From positions 15,103,015 to 15,167,014 of the forward strand of contig NC_062218.1 in the NCBI RefSeq assembly GCF_902686445.1: a stretch of 64,000 nucleotides of DNA, given 5' to 3'. Within the stretch, counting starts at the first letter, position 1, and every line of letters starts with the position of its first letter. A program made the position numbers and the translations under genes. The stretch is from Sciurus carolinensis (lineage: Eukaryota > Chordata > Mammalia > Rodentia > Sciuridae). This document shows, one piece after another, positions 33,130 to 43,329 of the stretch. The notes beneath the pieces were generated by a model. That model did not search any database and was not told the DNA's origin. It was given only the letters and a program-made list of their open reading frames with translations.

Positions 33130-33925
33130 CAGCCGGCAGTAGACAATCCCTGTGGCAGGAAGTCTTTTCTTAGATGGGAATCTCTGAGACCTCAGGGACA
33201 GTCATCTCTTCTAGAGGGCTCCAATGATTGGCTCAGGCCCACCTGGACAATGGTCACTGGATGTACTCTGTCACGTGATTCCTAAGCTAATCAGAGTAGG
33301 GAAAGTTCCTCAAGTTCAGGGATTCCACTCACACACAGGGAAGACCCAGCAGCGGACCCCAGGAGCAGGGAAATGTGTGAGCCATTTCAGAATTCTGTCT
33401 GCCACAGAGATTCTGCAAGTTTATGTTTCATGAGAAGTGAAATATTTACAGTTTTTAAAAAGGCATTTTTATACTCTTGCACACCAGACAACTTAAGTGT
33501 GTGAGCAAACACTCCCAACAGGTAGCAAGTCCTGCACCAGGTACTCTGAGGCTGAACCCAGCTGGGAGGGAACATGAGGAAACTAAGCAGCCACCCCTAG
33601 CTGAGGTCTTTCACTCTGCAGGGCTGTTCCTGGGGTGTTCTTCTCAAAGACACCCTGATGGAGATCTGCAGGGAAAGATGATAAAATGACATAAAATGTC
33701 CCTACAAAGGAGACATCTGTCATTTTCTTTGAAGCTCCTCTGGTTCCTCTTCTACCTTGAAAGTGGATGTGATGCCTGGGGAGAGGATCAGGATGGAAAT
33801 GCCGTGAAGCCCAGAGAATCTATTCCTGACCTCGGGGAGCTGCTCATGCGAGGGCACAGATGCTATCTCCACCCTTCTGGCTCCAGGAGAAAAAAAAAGG
33901 AAAACCCTATTTCAATTCATTATTA
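33130..33925 (-). repeat. Low-copy block, third copy, inverted (palindrome arm)
   Basis: Reverse complement of the left part. 33,440-33,925 pairs with 30,995-31,450, and 33,150-33,420 pairs with 28,240-28,500. With copy 2 it forms an imperfect inverted repeat around a central spacer of about 1.6 kb. Confidence 0.85.
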
Positions 33926-35239
33926 GTAGAATTTTCTAGTACTTAGAGCTGAACACAATGCCCACCCATGGCAATGCATGTATCGTAAGCAGAACAAGAA
34001 ATTACATGAGTACCATAGTTACTAAATAGGTGAACCCATTACTTTTCATATATATATTTAACATTTCTTTTAATGAGAATGATTTAATGGAAAAGAAGAT
34101 ATTATTAAGTACCAATTCCCATGGAATTAGCTCTGAGTGCTTTGAGAGTTTAGAGCTGTCATATTTGATTGATCTTGATATCAAGGATGGTTTGAAGGAT
34201 TTTATATATAAACATATTGAGGGATAATTTATCATGTATACAGGTATGAGAAATTATTAAAAATAACATTAAATTAATTCATGTGGTGGTACTATAAATA
34301 CCAATATTTTGCATCAGATATAAGTCTGTGAGTATCACATTGTATAATCTAGAGAAATGAAATTTGCTGATCAAGAAATGATAATTCTTAAAAGTAACTC
34401 TGGATCAAATAAAACTCAGGAATTTGTTACTTTAAAAAAAAAAAGAGTAATCCTGGAGAATCCAGACAGGTCAGATTTCTCTTGTCTGTGGGTGAAAGAA
34501 AACTTTGCTATTATGGTAGGAAGACATACAAAAATTCTCATCTTGACAAGGTACACAGGCAGGGTATTGAGTCAAAGAGATCTTGTATGCCATGATTAGT
34601 TTGTTACTTGTTGTCCATAATTCTTACAAAACAGAATATTCACCAAATGGATATTAATGGGCTCATTAAATACAGAAAGATATTTCTTAATATTTTTTTG
34701 GGTAGATTGATTCAAGTACAATATTGAGGTCAAGATCATATCTTAGATCCCTGGATAGTCTAGTTAATTTGCACAAAGAAAATTACATTTTCTTACCATG
34801 GACTCTATGACTAACTTTGTCAGGTCACTTATGAAATATGTGTCACTGGTCACGAGGGCAATTGAGTAAAACATCAAATAGATATTTCAGAAAAATAACC
34901 ATTATCTTCACCAAGAAATGAAATATCAGAAAATGGAGAATTGCAGAATGTAAATATCTTATTAATGTCATGGCTTACTGGTTTTTGATAAATATTTATA
35001 ACTAAAATTCTTTCATTTTCGAATACTTTCATGGATGCCTCTATATAAAACCAAGTTATACTGGTTGATGAAGGTGAAAAACAGTGGTCTGTAAACAAAT
35101 GTCTTGATGAGTCTTAAGTCTTCTGGCTCCATCGTCCACTCTTTCCTTTTCCACCAAAAATGCTCTATGAAGTAATACTAAAAATGGGGGTTGAGGTTCT
35201 TTGGGAAACCTAGTTGTTAAAATACTTACCTAGCAAGAT
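33926..35239. other. Unassigned AT-rich sequence
   Basis: No repeat family was recognised in about 1.3 kb. Frames at 34,002-34,599 have no motif. Confidence 0.45.
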
Positions 35240-35345
35240 ATTCTCATTTTAGAACCAAGAAAATGACAATTTGCCTGAGATCACCCAGTCAGATAGTGGC
35301 AAATCTGGGACTTAAACTTAGGTAGTGGAATTCTTTCTGTTAGGG
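35240..35345 (-). repeat. MIR SINE fragment
   Basis: 'attttagaaccaagaaaatgacaatttgcctgagatcacccagtcagatagtggcaaatctgggacttaaactta' matches the reversed MIR core. A strong minus-strand splice donor consensus at 35,224-35,230 sits at its edge. Confidence 0.7.
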
Positions 35346-35419
35346 TAATTCAATAATTTGCATTTATTTATCTTCTACTTAATACACTGAGTTGAGCTTT
35401 CCAGACTGGTGAGCAGCTG

Positions 35420-35787
35420 TGCTCTACACTCTGATCTTTCTTCTATATGTTTGTATGGACATATATTTTTGTTGGTGTATTATAATTATACATAAAATGG
35501 GATTCATTGTGGTATATTCTTACATGCACTTAGCATAATTTGGTCAATTTTTATCCCTCCTTTCCTGCCTCCCCATTGATCTCCTACCTCTCTTCAATGA
35601 TTTCCTTCTATTTTCATGAGATTCTCCCTGTTTTTATTCCTTTTTCTCTCTAGAATCTGTACGTAAGGGAAAACTTTTGGCTTTTGACTTTCTGAGTCTA
35701 GCTTATTTCACTTAACCTGATGTTTTCCACTTCTGTTTACCAGCAAATGAAATAATTTCATTCTTCTTTATGGTTGAGTAGAACTTC

Positions 35788-35826
<39 letters not shown>

Positions 35827-36100
35827 CAATCACATTTTCTTTGTACATTCATCTGTACCTTAGGCTGATTCCACAATTTAGCTATTGTGAATTACATTGT
35901 TATATACATTGGAATGCACATGTTAATAAAACTGATTTCAGTTCTTTTGGATAAATAGTGAGGAATGGGATAGTTGGGTCATAGGGTGGTTCAATTTTTC
36001 ATCTTTTGAGGAATCTCCACACTGATTTCCATAGAGGTGGTCCTGATTTGCAGTTCCACCAACAATGAATCAGTGTTCCTTTCACCCCACATGCAAAGAC
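35420..36100 (-). mobile_element. LINE-1 3' fragment, moderately old
   Basis: A reverse-oriented 3' UTR with a C/T-rich part (35,565-35,660) and 'agcttatttcacttaacctgatgttttcc', then 'ttcattcttctttatggttgagta'. A (GT)17 array follows where the L1 has 'ccattgtgtatatatacc', then ORF2 3' sequence. All ORF2 frames are broken. Confidence 0.8.
35790..35824. repeat. (TG)17 microsatellite within L1
   Basis: A pure array of about 35 nt located at the L1 'attgtgtatatata' site, which probably seeded the expansion. Confidence 0.95.
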
Positions 36101-36225
36101 AGATTTTGATGGGCAGTTGGGCATCTCTGTCATCAAACCCTTTGATTCTTACAAATTGAGAAGCAGAAGTGTTATCTTCATTTCTAATAATAAACTTATT
36201 ATGTTTTATTTTGTATTTTTCTTCA

Positions 36226-36510
36226 TCCATTTATGCTGCTATAGGAAAATATCTTAGCCCAGGTAATTTACTAGTAGCAAAAATCTATTTCTTATAGTTC
36301 TGGAGGTTTAGAATTCTTACATCAAGATACTCACCTTAATATCTGGTATGGGCTCCTCTCTGCTTCCAAAATGGTGCCTTGTGTCATATCTGCTATATAC
36401 CTGGTAGAAGGCCAAGAGAGGGCTGTCTTCAACCTTCAACCTTTGCATGAGTGCTAAGCCATTCATGAGGGAGGAGTCCTCACGTCCCAATTACCACCTA
36501 AAGACTTGTT
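36226..36510 (-). mobile_element. MaLR or similar LTR fragment
   Basis: 'tatgctgctataggaaaatatctta...ctatttcttatagttctggagg...catgagggaggagtcctcacgtcccaattacc' is the reverse of an LTR-like old repeat. The right end is missing, with no clear TG/CA termini. Confidence 0.5.
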
Positions 36511-36896
36511 TCTTTTTTTTCTGTCATGTAATTTCCAGATTATTTTGTGATGTTGTTGAAAAATATTGCAAGACACAACAAACTTATTAGTACAAGACAA
36601 TTTGAATCTGCTATTGTTCCTTTGATTCTCTTTATCACCTTTTGAGGCATCTTCATTTCTAAAACTCTTCCTGTGTGGTTATCTGTGAGATTATAATAGT
36701 GACAATTCTCTTATAACTAAAAATCATTCTTTATCAACTCTAGAAGACAAGTGTCTTCACGTTTTATGATTGTAAATTCCTGGAACCCTCTTTTGTTTCC
36801 TTCTTCCTTCTTTTTTATTAAAGACTTATGTAAATATAACTGACAAAGAAAATGATATGTTTACAGTGTACAGTGTGATTACTTGATATACATGTA
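36511..36896. other. Unassigned, with an L1M-like end
   Basis: The stretch to 36,824 is unrecognised. 36,825-36,896 (ttacagtgtacagtgtgattacttgatatacatg) resembles an old L1M 3' end in reverse. Confidence 0.4.
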
Positions 36897-37690
36897 GAAT
36901 GGCTATCATCAAGAACACAATCAATACTAGATGTTGGCGTGGATGTGGGGAAAAGGCACACTTTTACATTGCTGATGGAGTTGCAAATTGGTGCACCACT
37001 CTGGAAAGCAGTGTGGAGATTCCTCAGAAAACTTGGAATGGACCCACATTTTGACCCAGTTATCCCACTCCTCGGTTTATACCCAAAGGAATTAAAATTA
37101 GCATACTACAGTGATGTAGCCACATCAATGTTCATAGCAGCTCAATTCACAATAGCTAGAGTGGGAATCAACCTAGAGGCTCTTCAACAGAGGAATAGAT
37201 AAAGAAACTGTGGTATATACACAATGGAGTATTATTCAGCCATAAAAAAGAATAATACTATGGCATTTGCAAATAAATGGATGGAATTGGAGAATATCAT
37301 GCTAAGTGAAATAGGCCAATCCCTAAAAACCAAAGGCCAAATGTTTTCCCTGATAAGTGGATGATGATATATAATGAGGGTGAGTGGCAGGGCAAAAGAG
37401 AATGAAGGAACTTTGGATTATGTAGAAGGAAATGAGAGGGAGGGAGGGTATGAAAAATGGTGGACTGAGACAGACATCATTACCCTGTGTACATGTATGA
37501 TTACACGAATGGTATGAATCTACATTGTGCACAACCATAGAAATGAAATGATGTACCCCATTTGTGTACAATGAGTCAAAATGCAGTTTGTAAAAATAAA
37601 GGAAATAAATAAGAAAAATAAGTAAATAAATTAAAAAGAAAAAAGAGCAGAAGAGAACAAAGAAAAAAGAAAAAAAAGAAAAAAGAAAAA
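36897..37690 (+). mobile_element. 5'-truncated LINE-1, forward
   Basis: ORF2 C-terminal coding sequence runs from 'atggctatcatcaagaacac' to about 37,330. The 3' UTR follows (attacacgaatggtatgaatctacattgtgcac...gtgtacaatgagtcaaaatgcag), then a long A-rich tail (37,590-37,690) of aaataa/aaagaa units. It is the same subfamily as 11,091-12,234. No clear target duplication was found. Confidence 0.9.
36939..37202 (+). pseudogene. L1 ORF2 C-terminal fragment
   Basis: An 87-codon frame with APLWKAVWRFLRKLGMD and IPLLGLYPKELKLAYYSD, the conserved ORF2p C-terminal block. It ends at a frame disruption, and the L1 sense sequence continues in another frame (tatacacaatggagtattattcagcc). Confidence 0.9.
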
Positions 37691-37699
37691 AACAAAACA

Positions 37700-37940
37700 A
37701 AACCAGACAAAGGACTGGAATAGATATTTTTCCAAAACAGTCATATAAAAGTCCAATGTGTCCATGAAAAGATGCTTGACATTGCTTATCATTGAGGAAA
37801 GGCAAATGAAAACGACAATGAGATTATCATCTCAAAGTAAGCACTGAATAATCTCATTTATGCATGACATTTAAACTATTTGAATTCATAGAAATGAAGG
37901 GATGAAAAGTGATTGTTAACGCCCGCAGGTCAGGAGGAGG
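37700..37940 (+). repeat. Older L1M ORF2 fragment
   Basis: 'gacaaaggactggaatagatatttttccaaaacagtcatataaa...aagatgcttgacattgcttatcattgaggaaaggcaaatgaaaac' is ORF2 sequence that lies upstream, in L1 order, of the element at 36,897. It is therefore a separate insertion. It then jumps to 'ataatctcatttatgcatgac' through an internal deletion. Confidence 0.7.
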
Positions 37941-39051
37941 AAGTGAGGGGGTGTTGGTCAAAAGGTCCTCTACCCACTACTTACAATTCATTTGTTCTAC
38001 AGCAGGTAATTTCCCTGTGTCATTAACCAATTAATTCTTCAAAAGATGAATAAGTTATGGGGATCTAATGTATAACCTGGTGACTGTGTTATATGATATT
38101 GTACTATAATACATGAAATTTGCTAGGAACATAAATCATAAATGTTCTCACCTAGAAGCAAACATGAAATGAAGACTCGTTTCTTAATGCCATTACAGTA
38201 GGAACCAAGTTTCAACAAAAATTTTGAAGGAATACATTTAAACCCTAGCATCACTGGATTCTGATGAAAACCCAGAGAATTTCAGAGAACAGCAACCTCC
38301 TGACAGTCTTAAAAGTGAGCGTTAATCTTTAGAAAGCACAGTGTAGGGGTCTTTTGAATTTAATATTTGTCAAACCTCTAAGAAGGACAACTTATTAGTA
38401 GAAATCATCTCCAAAGCCAAGTTACAAAATCTTTATTCTTTCTTTTTATTCCTATTCTGTTCAGCATACTTCTGATTCGGTAGATTTTCGACTTTCCCTT
38501 CTAGATTATAAACACCTTGAGGAGAGTATGAGATATTATCTGTTTCTGTATCTTTGTGGTTCATCCAGTAAATCTCATGTGGTTCATCCAGTAAATCTCA
38601 TGTGAGTTTTAAACATCCATTACTACCTAAGTGGTGACTGGAACAACATTCTAAAAGAGTCTTACTTGATTTGTCTTGTGGAGTATTTCATTACTTTGAT
38701 ATATTAAGATTTGAGAATAACATTTTCAACACAGTGAAAGGACATAAGCTAGACATTAACATAAAAATATCTTCAGGCAAATTACTTGGCAAATAATTTG
38801 AAATTCATAGATGAAAATTAGATATTTTGATCTCATTGGTCAATGAGTGTCTTATGCAAGCAAATGTCTCATTTTCAAAAAACAGAGTAATGAAATACTT
38901 GGTCCAGCTAATATGTAGATTTTGGGGAATCAATATTGTGTTCATGGTAAAATACTGAGAAAAAGAAGATAACCTGGTGAACTGAAGGACAAACAAACAA
39001 AAGCAACAGCGCTCTGTCTCTTTATTTATTTATCCTGTTCCTTCCTTCCAG
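37941..39051. other. Unassigned; contains a 23-bp tandem duplication
   Basis: No repeat family was recognised. A perfect two-copy tandem duplication (23 bp, ggttcatccagtaaatctca...) lies at 38,558-38,603. The right end is a pyrimidine tract before the candidate exon. Confidence 0.45.
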
Positions 39052-39096
39052 TGGGATTTCTGGCGGTCCTGAAGGTTAAGAAAAGTTATCCTGTAG
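39052..39096 (+). other. Candidate 45-bp exon
   Basis: It is preceded by a pyrimidine-rich tract (tatttatcctgttccttccttccag) and followed by TAG|GTAAGT, a near-perfect donor. One frame (two leading bases, then GFLAVLKVKKSYPV and one trailing base) is open, giving a symmetric phase 1-1 cassette; the other two frames have stops. No protein is recognised. Chance pseudo-exons with this quality are possible in 64 kb. Confidence 0.25.
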
Positions 39097-39424
39097 GTAA
39101 GTGGGGTCACTGAGTCTTGTGCGGAATCTTTTTTTGGACAATGTTTAAAGGGCATGGGATTAAAAGGAGAATCTCAGTGAAACAAGGTTGGAAAAGGCAG
39201 CATCCTTCTCGTTTCTATCGGAGATTTGAAATAAACATCAAAGTTGTAAATGATTCAAGATGAATCGAGTTTCACAATCTGTTTGAATTCTTTAACTCTT
39301 GAGTTTCTCATTCACTCAAAACATCTGTTACTACTTTATTGTTCACAAAGTCGTGTTTGTTATTTTTTTAAATGTGGAGGACTAATCTCAGAAAAGAATA
39401 TAAAAGGCGAATAAAAATGTCAGT
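39097..39424. other. Unassigned sequence
   Basis: About 330 bp with no recognised repeat. If the preceding segment is an exon, this would be intron. Confidence 0.4.
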
Positions 39425-39438
39425 TTTACTTCTGTCTT

Positions 39439-39527
39439 TTTTTTTTTTTTTTTTGGTACTGAGGATTGAACCCAGGGCCCTGTGCTTGCAAGGCAAGCAC
39501 TCTACCAACTGAGCTATATCCCCAGCC
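39439..39527 (-). repeat. Young ID SINE (classic subfamily), 14-bp target duplication
   Basis: Read on the minus strand: gctggggatatagctcagttgg (A box), then 'gagtgcttgccttgcaagcac', B box gggttcaatcc, and a pure A tail. Flanked by a perfect tttacttctgtctt at 39,425-39,438 and 39,528-39,541. It lacks the AAATAAATAAA extension of the other ID copies, so it is a different subfamily, and it looks the least decayed. Confidence 0.93.
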
Positions 39528-39541
39528 TTTACTTCTGTCTT

Positions 39542-39914
39542 ATTATCCAAATACGTAAAATAAATTCAGTGGTAGAATTCCATATTTTCTGAAAATGTCA
39601 AATTTAATTTGCATAAGTAGTATTGCCAGAGTTTCAAAAAGCAAAACATTTTACTTTCAAGAGTAAATATGTCACTTTTTTAGTTTTGGTTTTCCCTTAC
39701 ACGTCTGTGACATTAGGTAGACACATAAATACCATCTTCCATTTTGGTTTCCTTTGTTCCTTGCTCGATCCCCCTCATTTCTTCACTCTTTCACCCACAT
39801 TCGTATTTTTAATCTCTACTCCAGAGAATCACATCCCCTATTATACGGTAGCCTATATATTTTGTCCCAACTCATACGTGAAAATCCACACCCACGCACA
39901 TTCAGGGGCAGGCC
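39542..39914. other. Unassigned sequence
   Basis: A 132-codon frame (39,623-40,021) spans this and runs into a MIR. It shows no domain and is unlikely to be coding. Confidence 0.4.
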
Positions 39915-40075
39915 TCTGGAGGTTAACCTCTGAGATTTGCACCTTGGTTCTGACACTTGCTATCCATATGATCTTGGAGAAGCTTTCTAAACTCTCAGTG
40001 GCTCAGTTTCCTTATTTATAAAGTGAAGTTTACAGGGAGATTGTGAAAATTAATTGTATTAACAATTAATACAGA
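39915..40075 (+). repeat. MIR SINE
   Basis: 'ttctgacacttgctatccatatgatcttggagaagctttctaaactctcagtggctcagtttccttatttataaagtgaa' follows the MIR consensus order closely (tgacc ttgggcaag...ctcagtttcctcatctgtaaaatg). Confidence 0.85.
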
Positions 40076-40084
40076 AATGGGATC

Positions 40085-40175
40085 TTAAGTAGAATAAGTC
40101 ATACTCCATGTATGTATGATATGTCAAAATACCCTCCACTGTCACGTATACCTGAAAAGAACAAATAAAAAAGAA
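40085..40175 (+). repeat. 3'-only LINE-1 fragment
   Basis: 'catactccatgtatgtatgatatgtcaaaataccctccactgtcacgtatacctgaaaagaacaaataaaaa' is the terminal L1 3' UTR and tail, matching the 3' end of the L1 at 12,951. Confidence 0.75.
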
Positions 40176-40539
40176 GCAAATTTCAAAATAAAAAAGATAA
40201 ACTATTATTCCATGTCTTGTGCTTGTAAAGGTATCTTGTACATAAAAAGTATGATGTTAGTGACTAGTGTAATTATGTTATTGCACTGCATATGATCATG
40301 TATGCCCATTTCTCACTCAGTTGTTTCCATGTGAAATCCATACAGAATCAAGTAATTTACCTTAAGTTGATGTCTTCATACAGTCAGATGACAGAGACGT
40401 ATCATAAATCACTCAGTCATTCTGCTAGTGATGGACATTCATTTTATTTCTCCCGAGCACTGTTGGAAAAGAAACTACCATAAATACCTGGGTATGTGTG
40501 ATCTTTTATATTTGTTTATTTTCCCCCTTAAAATTAAAA
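40176..40539. other. Unassigned sequence
   Basis: Nothing was recognised. Confidence 0.45.
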
Positions 40540-41720
40540 ATTTATTGTCTGTAAAATACACATAACATAAAATTTGCTATCTTAACTTATTTTTAAGTGT
40601 ACAGTTCAGCAGTGTTAACTACATATGGTTTTCATGCAGCAATATCCAGAACTTTCTTCATCTTGTACAAACCAAATTTTGTTCCTGTTAAGCAGGGACT
40701 GACTCCTCATACCCCTCAAGTGCAGCCCTTGGTGGCTACCCTTTTTTTTCTTTTTTTTTTTGACTTGTTTCTTTTTTTTTTTTAATTTATTTTTATTGTA
40801 AACAAATGGGATATATGTTGTTTCTGTTTGTACATGGAGTAACAGCATACCATTTGTATAATCATACATTTACATAGGGTAATGGTGTTTGATTCTTTCT
40901 GTTATTTTTTCCTTTCCCCCACCCCTCCTACCCCTCTTTTCCCTCTATACAGTCCCTCCTTCCTCCTTCCTCCATTCTTGCCCCCCTCTCAACCCCCATT
41001 ATGTGTCATCATCTGCTTATCAGTGAGATCATTCGTCCTTTGTTTTTTTGAGATTGGCTTATCTCATTTAGCATGATATTGTCCAATTTCATCCATTTGC
41101 CTGCAAATGCCATAATTTTATTATTCTTTATAACTGAGTAATATTCCATTGTATATACATACCACATTTCTTTATCCATTCTTCAATTGAAGGACATCTA
41201 GGTTGGTTCCACAATCTGGCTGTTGTGAATTGAGCAGCTATGAACATTGACGTGGCTGTATCTCTGTAGTATGCTGATTTTAAGTCCTTTGGGTATAGGC
41301 TGAGGAGTGGGAGGTGGCTACCCTTTTACTTTCTGTTCTGTGAATCTGTCTACTCTTTGTACTTCATATAAATGGAGTTATACCATTTCTGTCTTTTTGT
41401 GACCAGTTTCTTCCAGGTAATATAACCACCTCGAGTTTTGTCAGTGTTGCAGCATGTGCCAGGCAGAATAATATTCCACTGAACACATTCACACATTTTG
41501 TTGATCCATGCATCCATCAGCTGGTGGACACTAGGGTTGCTTTCACCTTTTAGCTAATTCAAATAATACTGCTGTGAACATGGGACTAGGAATATCTCTA
41601 CAAGACTCTTCTTTCAGTTCTTTTGATTACGTACTGAAAGGGGACTTGCTGGATTGTATGCTAATTCTATTTTTACTCTTTGAGTAACTGTCATACCGTT
41701 TTGATAGTGGCTATTATCTT
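40540..41720 (-). repeat. Old L1M 3' end, interrupted
   Basis: The left piece (40,540-40,745: 'taagtgtacagttcagcagtgttaactacatatgg...ttcatcttgtacaaacc') and right piece (41,313-41,720: 'tactttctgttctgtgaatctgtctactctttgtacttcatataaatgg...ggcagaataatattccactg...ggtggacactagggttgc') are consecutive in old L1M order, reversed. A younger L1 separates them. Confidence 0.85.
40746..41312 (-). mobile_element. 5'-truncated LINE-1 nested in L1M, 15-bp target duplication
   Basis: A T-rich tail complement (40,746-40,790), 3' UTR (acaaatgggatatatgttg...cataccatttgtataatcatac) and C-rich tract, then the ORF2 3' end (taggttggttccacaatctggctg...gtatgctgattttaagtcc). It is bracketed by perfect ggtggctaccctttt at 40,731-40,745 and 41,313-41,327. 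Confidence 0.93.
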
Positions 41721-42074
41721 TCTATTAAAATTTTGGATTCAGGGTAAATTAATATCTTTTCGAGATTATTAAGATAGTAATCAAAAAAACAAAAACAAGA
41801 AATCCCAACAAAATCCAGGAGAACATGTGAAATCATCCAGAGGGATCTAGAAGGACTGGTTTGGAATTGATGCAGCTATAGTCTAATACACCATAAATAG
41901 TTCTTGGTAATTAGGTAATCACTGCTGTAGGAACCAAAGAGTTAACCTCCTGACGTTTGGGTGTGTAATAGTTGCATTGTCGTATGTTCATAGGTGTCTT
42001 TAGGAGCTGAAAATTCATCTTTCTATTGGAGAATGTCAGCCCCTTTGCTGTTAATATGTGATCCTACCATATGT
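41721..42074. other. Unassigned sequence
   Basis: A-rich patch at 41,780-41,810. No family was recognised. Confidence 0.45.
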
Positions 42075-42185
42075 ACAATCAGAAAAATGAGAAATTATAT
42101 TCCATTTATGTTTGATTTATCAAAATGCATAAATGCATTCTGTCATGTATAATTAATTAGAACAAATAAAAAATTAAATAAAAAT
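42075..42185 (+). repeat. 3'-only LINE-1 fragment
   Basis: 'acaatcagaaaaatgagaaattat...gtttgatttatcaaaatgcataaatgcattctgtcatgtataattaattagaacaaataaaaaa' is nearly the same sequence as 44,511-44,620. It ends in the common L1 tail. Confidence 0.75.
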
Positions 42186-42529
42186 AGCAGCAATTTCTTT
42201 TTAAGTCCCAGACTTATTTTTGAAACAAATTTTATTTTTTCTATTCTTCGTCTATGTTTGAGGTTTAGATAATACAAGATATATTTGACCTTTGTTAGTT
42301 CCCTTGGCTTACACATTATATATCAATTCCATCTAAATTATGTAATTTGAATATTTCTAAATGATGTTAAAATAGTTTCTATGCAGTAGCTACCAGGAGT
42401 CAACAATACGAGATCCCGGCTTTCCAGAAACTTTGGCAACCCATCAATGCATGTGCAGGTTTGTTCAGCATTGAGACTGTGGAGATGAGGAGTGAGCCTT
42501 CAACCCCAACCCCTGTGTGGATATCCAGG
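42186..42529. other. Unassigned sequence
   Basis: Nothing was recognised. Confidence 0.4.
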
Positions 42530-42660
42530 GATCTTGTTAAACACTAGTTCTGACCCTCAGATGTGGGGTGACGCTAGGGTTCCTCATTCCTAAGAAGCCA
42601 CTGCCTGAAGCTGATGCTGCTGGTGTGCAGACACACCTTGAATAGCAGGCGACTGGAGGA
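42530..42660 (+). repeat. MER5-like hAT DNA transposon remnant
   Basis: 'gatcttgttaaacactagttctgaccctcagatgtggggtgacgc...agaagccactgcctgaagctgatgctgctggtgtgcagacacaccttgaata' matches the MER5-type central and 3' regions. Strongly diverged. Confidence 0.5.
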
Positions 42661-43242
42661 CGACCCCAGGTCTGGTTCTTATGGCACAAACTAAATCAAC
42701 CTTTTCAATAGTTTTTCCTCTACAACACTCTTTGTTAAGGATGCATTTTTTCCCTAAGGTGAGACAATTCATTCAATTTTAACCTGCTAAATTGATTCTT
42801 CCTTTTTTCTCATTCTACAACCACCATATTCTTCTTAACTCCAATCAACAAGTTTTCTTTCTTTGCACCTTCTAATTGTTCCTCTTTGGCACCATACCAC
42901 CTAAGCCACTAGATCAATAATTTCTAGTAACCAGCACTTCAACTTTTAACTGACTTGAAATATGGAGCTAATATGTACATAGGTGTACTATAATTAGGTG
43001 TAGACTATTTATAATTATGATGTAAAATACTATGGTAATTAGAATTCTCATTCTGCATTTCTAAACATAGGAGATTGTAGATTACTCGATGAGGGAGTAA
43101 TGACCACTACGCCATCATTTGTCTTATGGAGATACTGTATTCTGTCAAACTGGTATGTCGTATATGTCCAATAATTTACTATTGCATTTGGAGAATATGA
43201 TGTCACATTGGTATTAATATAAAATATAATATTCTTTAAAAT
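42661..43242. other. Unassigned sequence
   Basis: Nothing was recognised. Confidence 0.45.
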
Positions 43243-43329
43243 TTTATTTTTCATGCTGGGTAATCAAACTCAGTGCTTCAGTTATGCTAGTAGGCAAGTG
43301 CTGTACCACTGAGCTACAGCCCTAGCTCA
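43243..43329 (-). repeat. ID SINE (classic subfamily), decayed
   Basis: Reverse copy: T-rich end, 'atgctgggtaatcaaactcagtgcttcagttatgctagtaggcaagtgctgtaccactgagctacagccctagc'. The B-box complement is mutated. Confidence 0.8.

Noticed and set aside
37323..37805. 160-codon minus-strand frame rich in Phe/Leu
   Set aside because: It is the antisense of an L1 3' UTR and its A-rich tail; the Phe/Ser runs are the complement of AAAGAA units.
39623..40021. 132-codon plus-strand frame as a gene
   Set aside because: It runs into a MIR SINE at its C-terminal end and shows no domain or initiation context.
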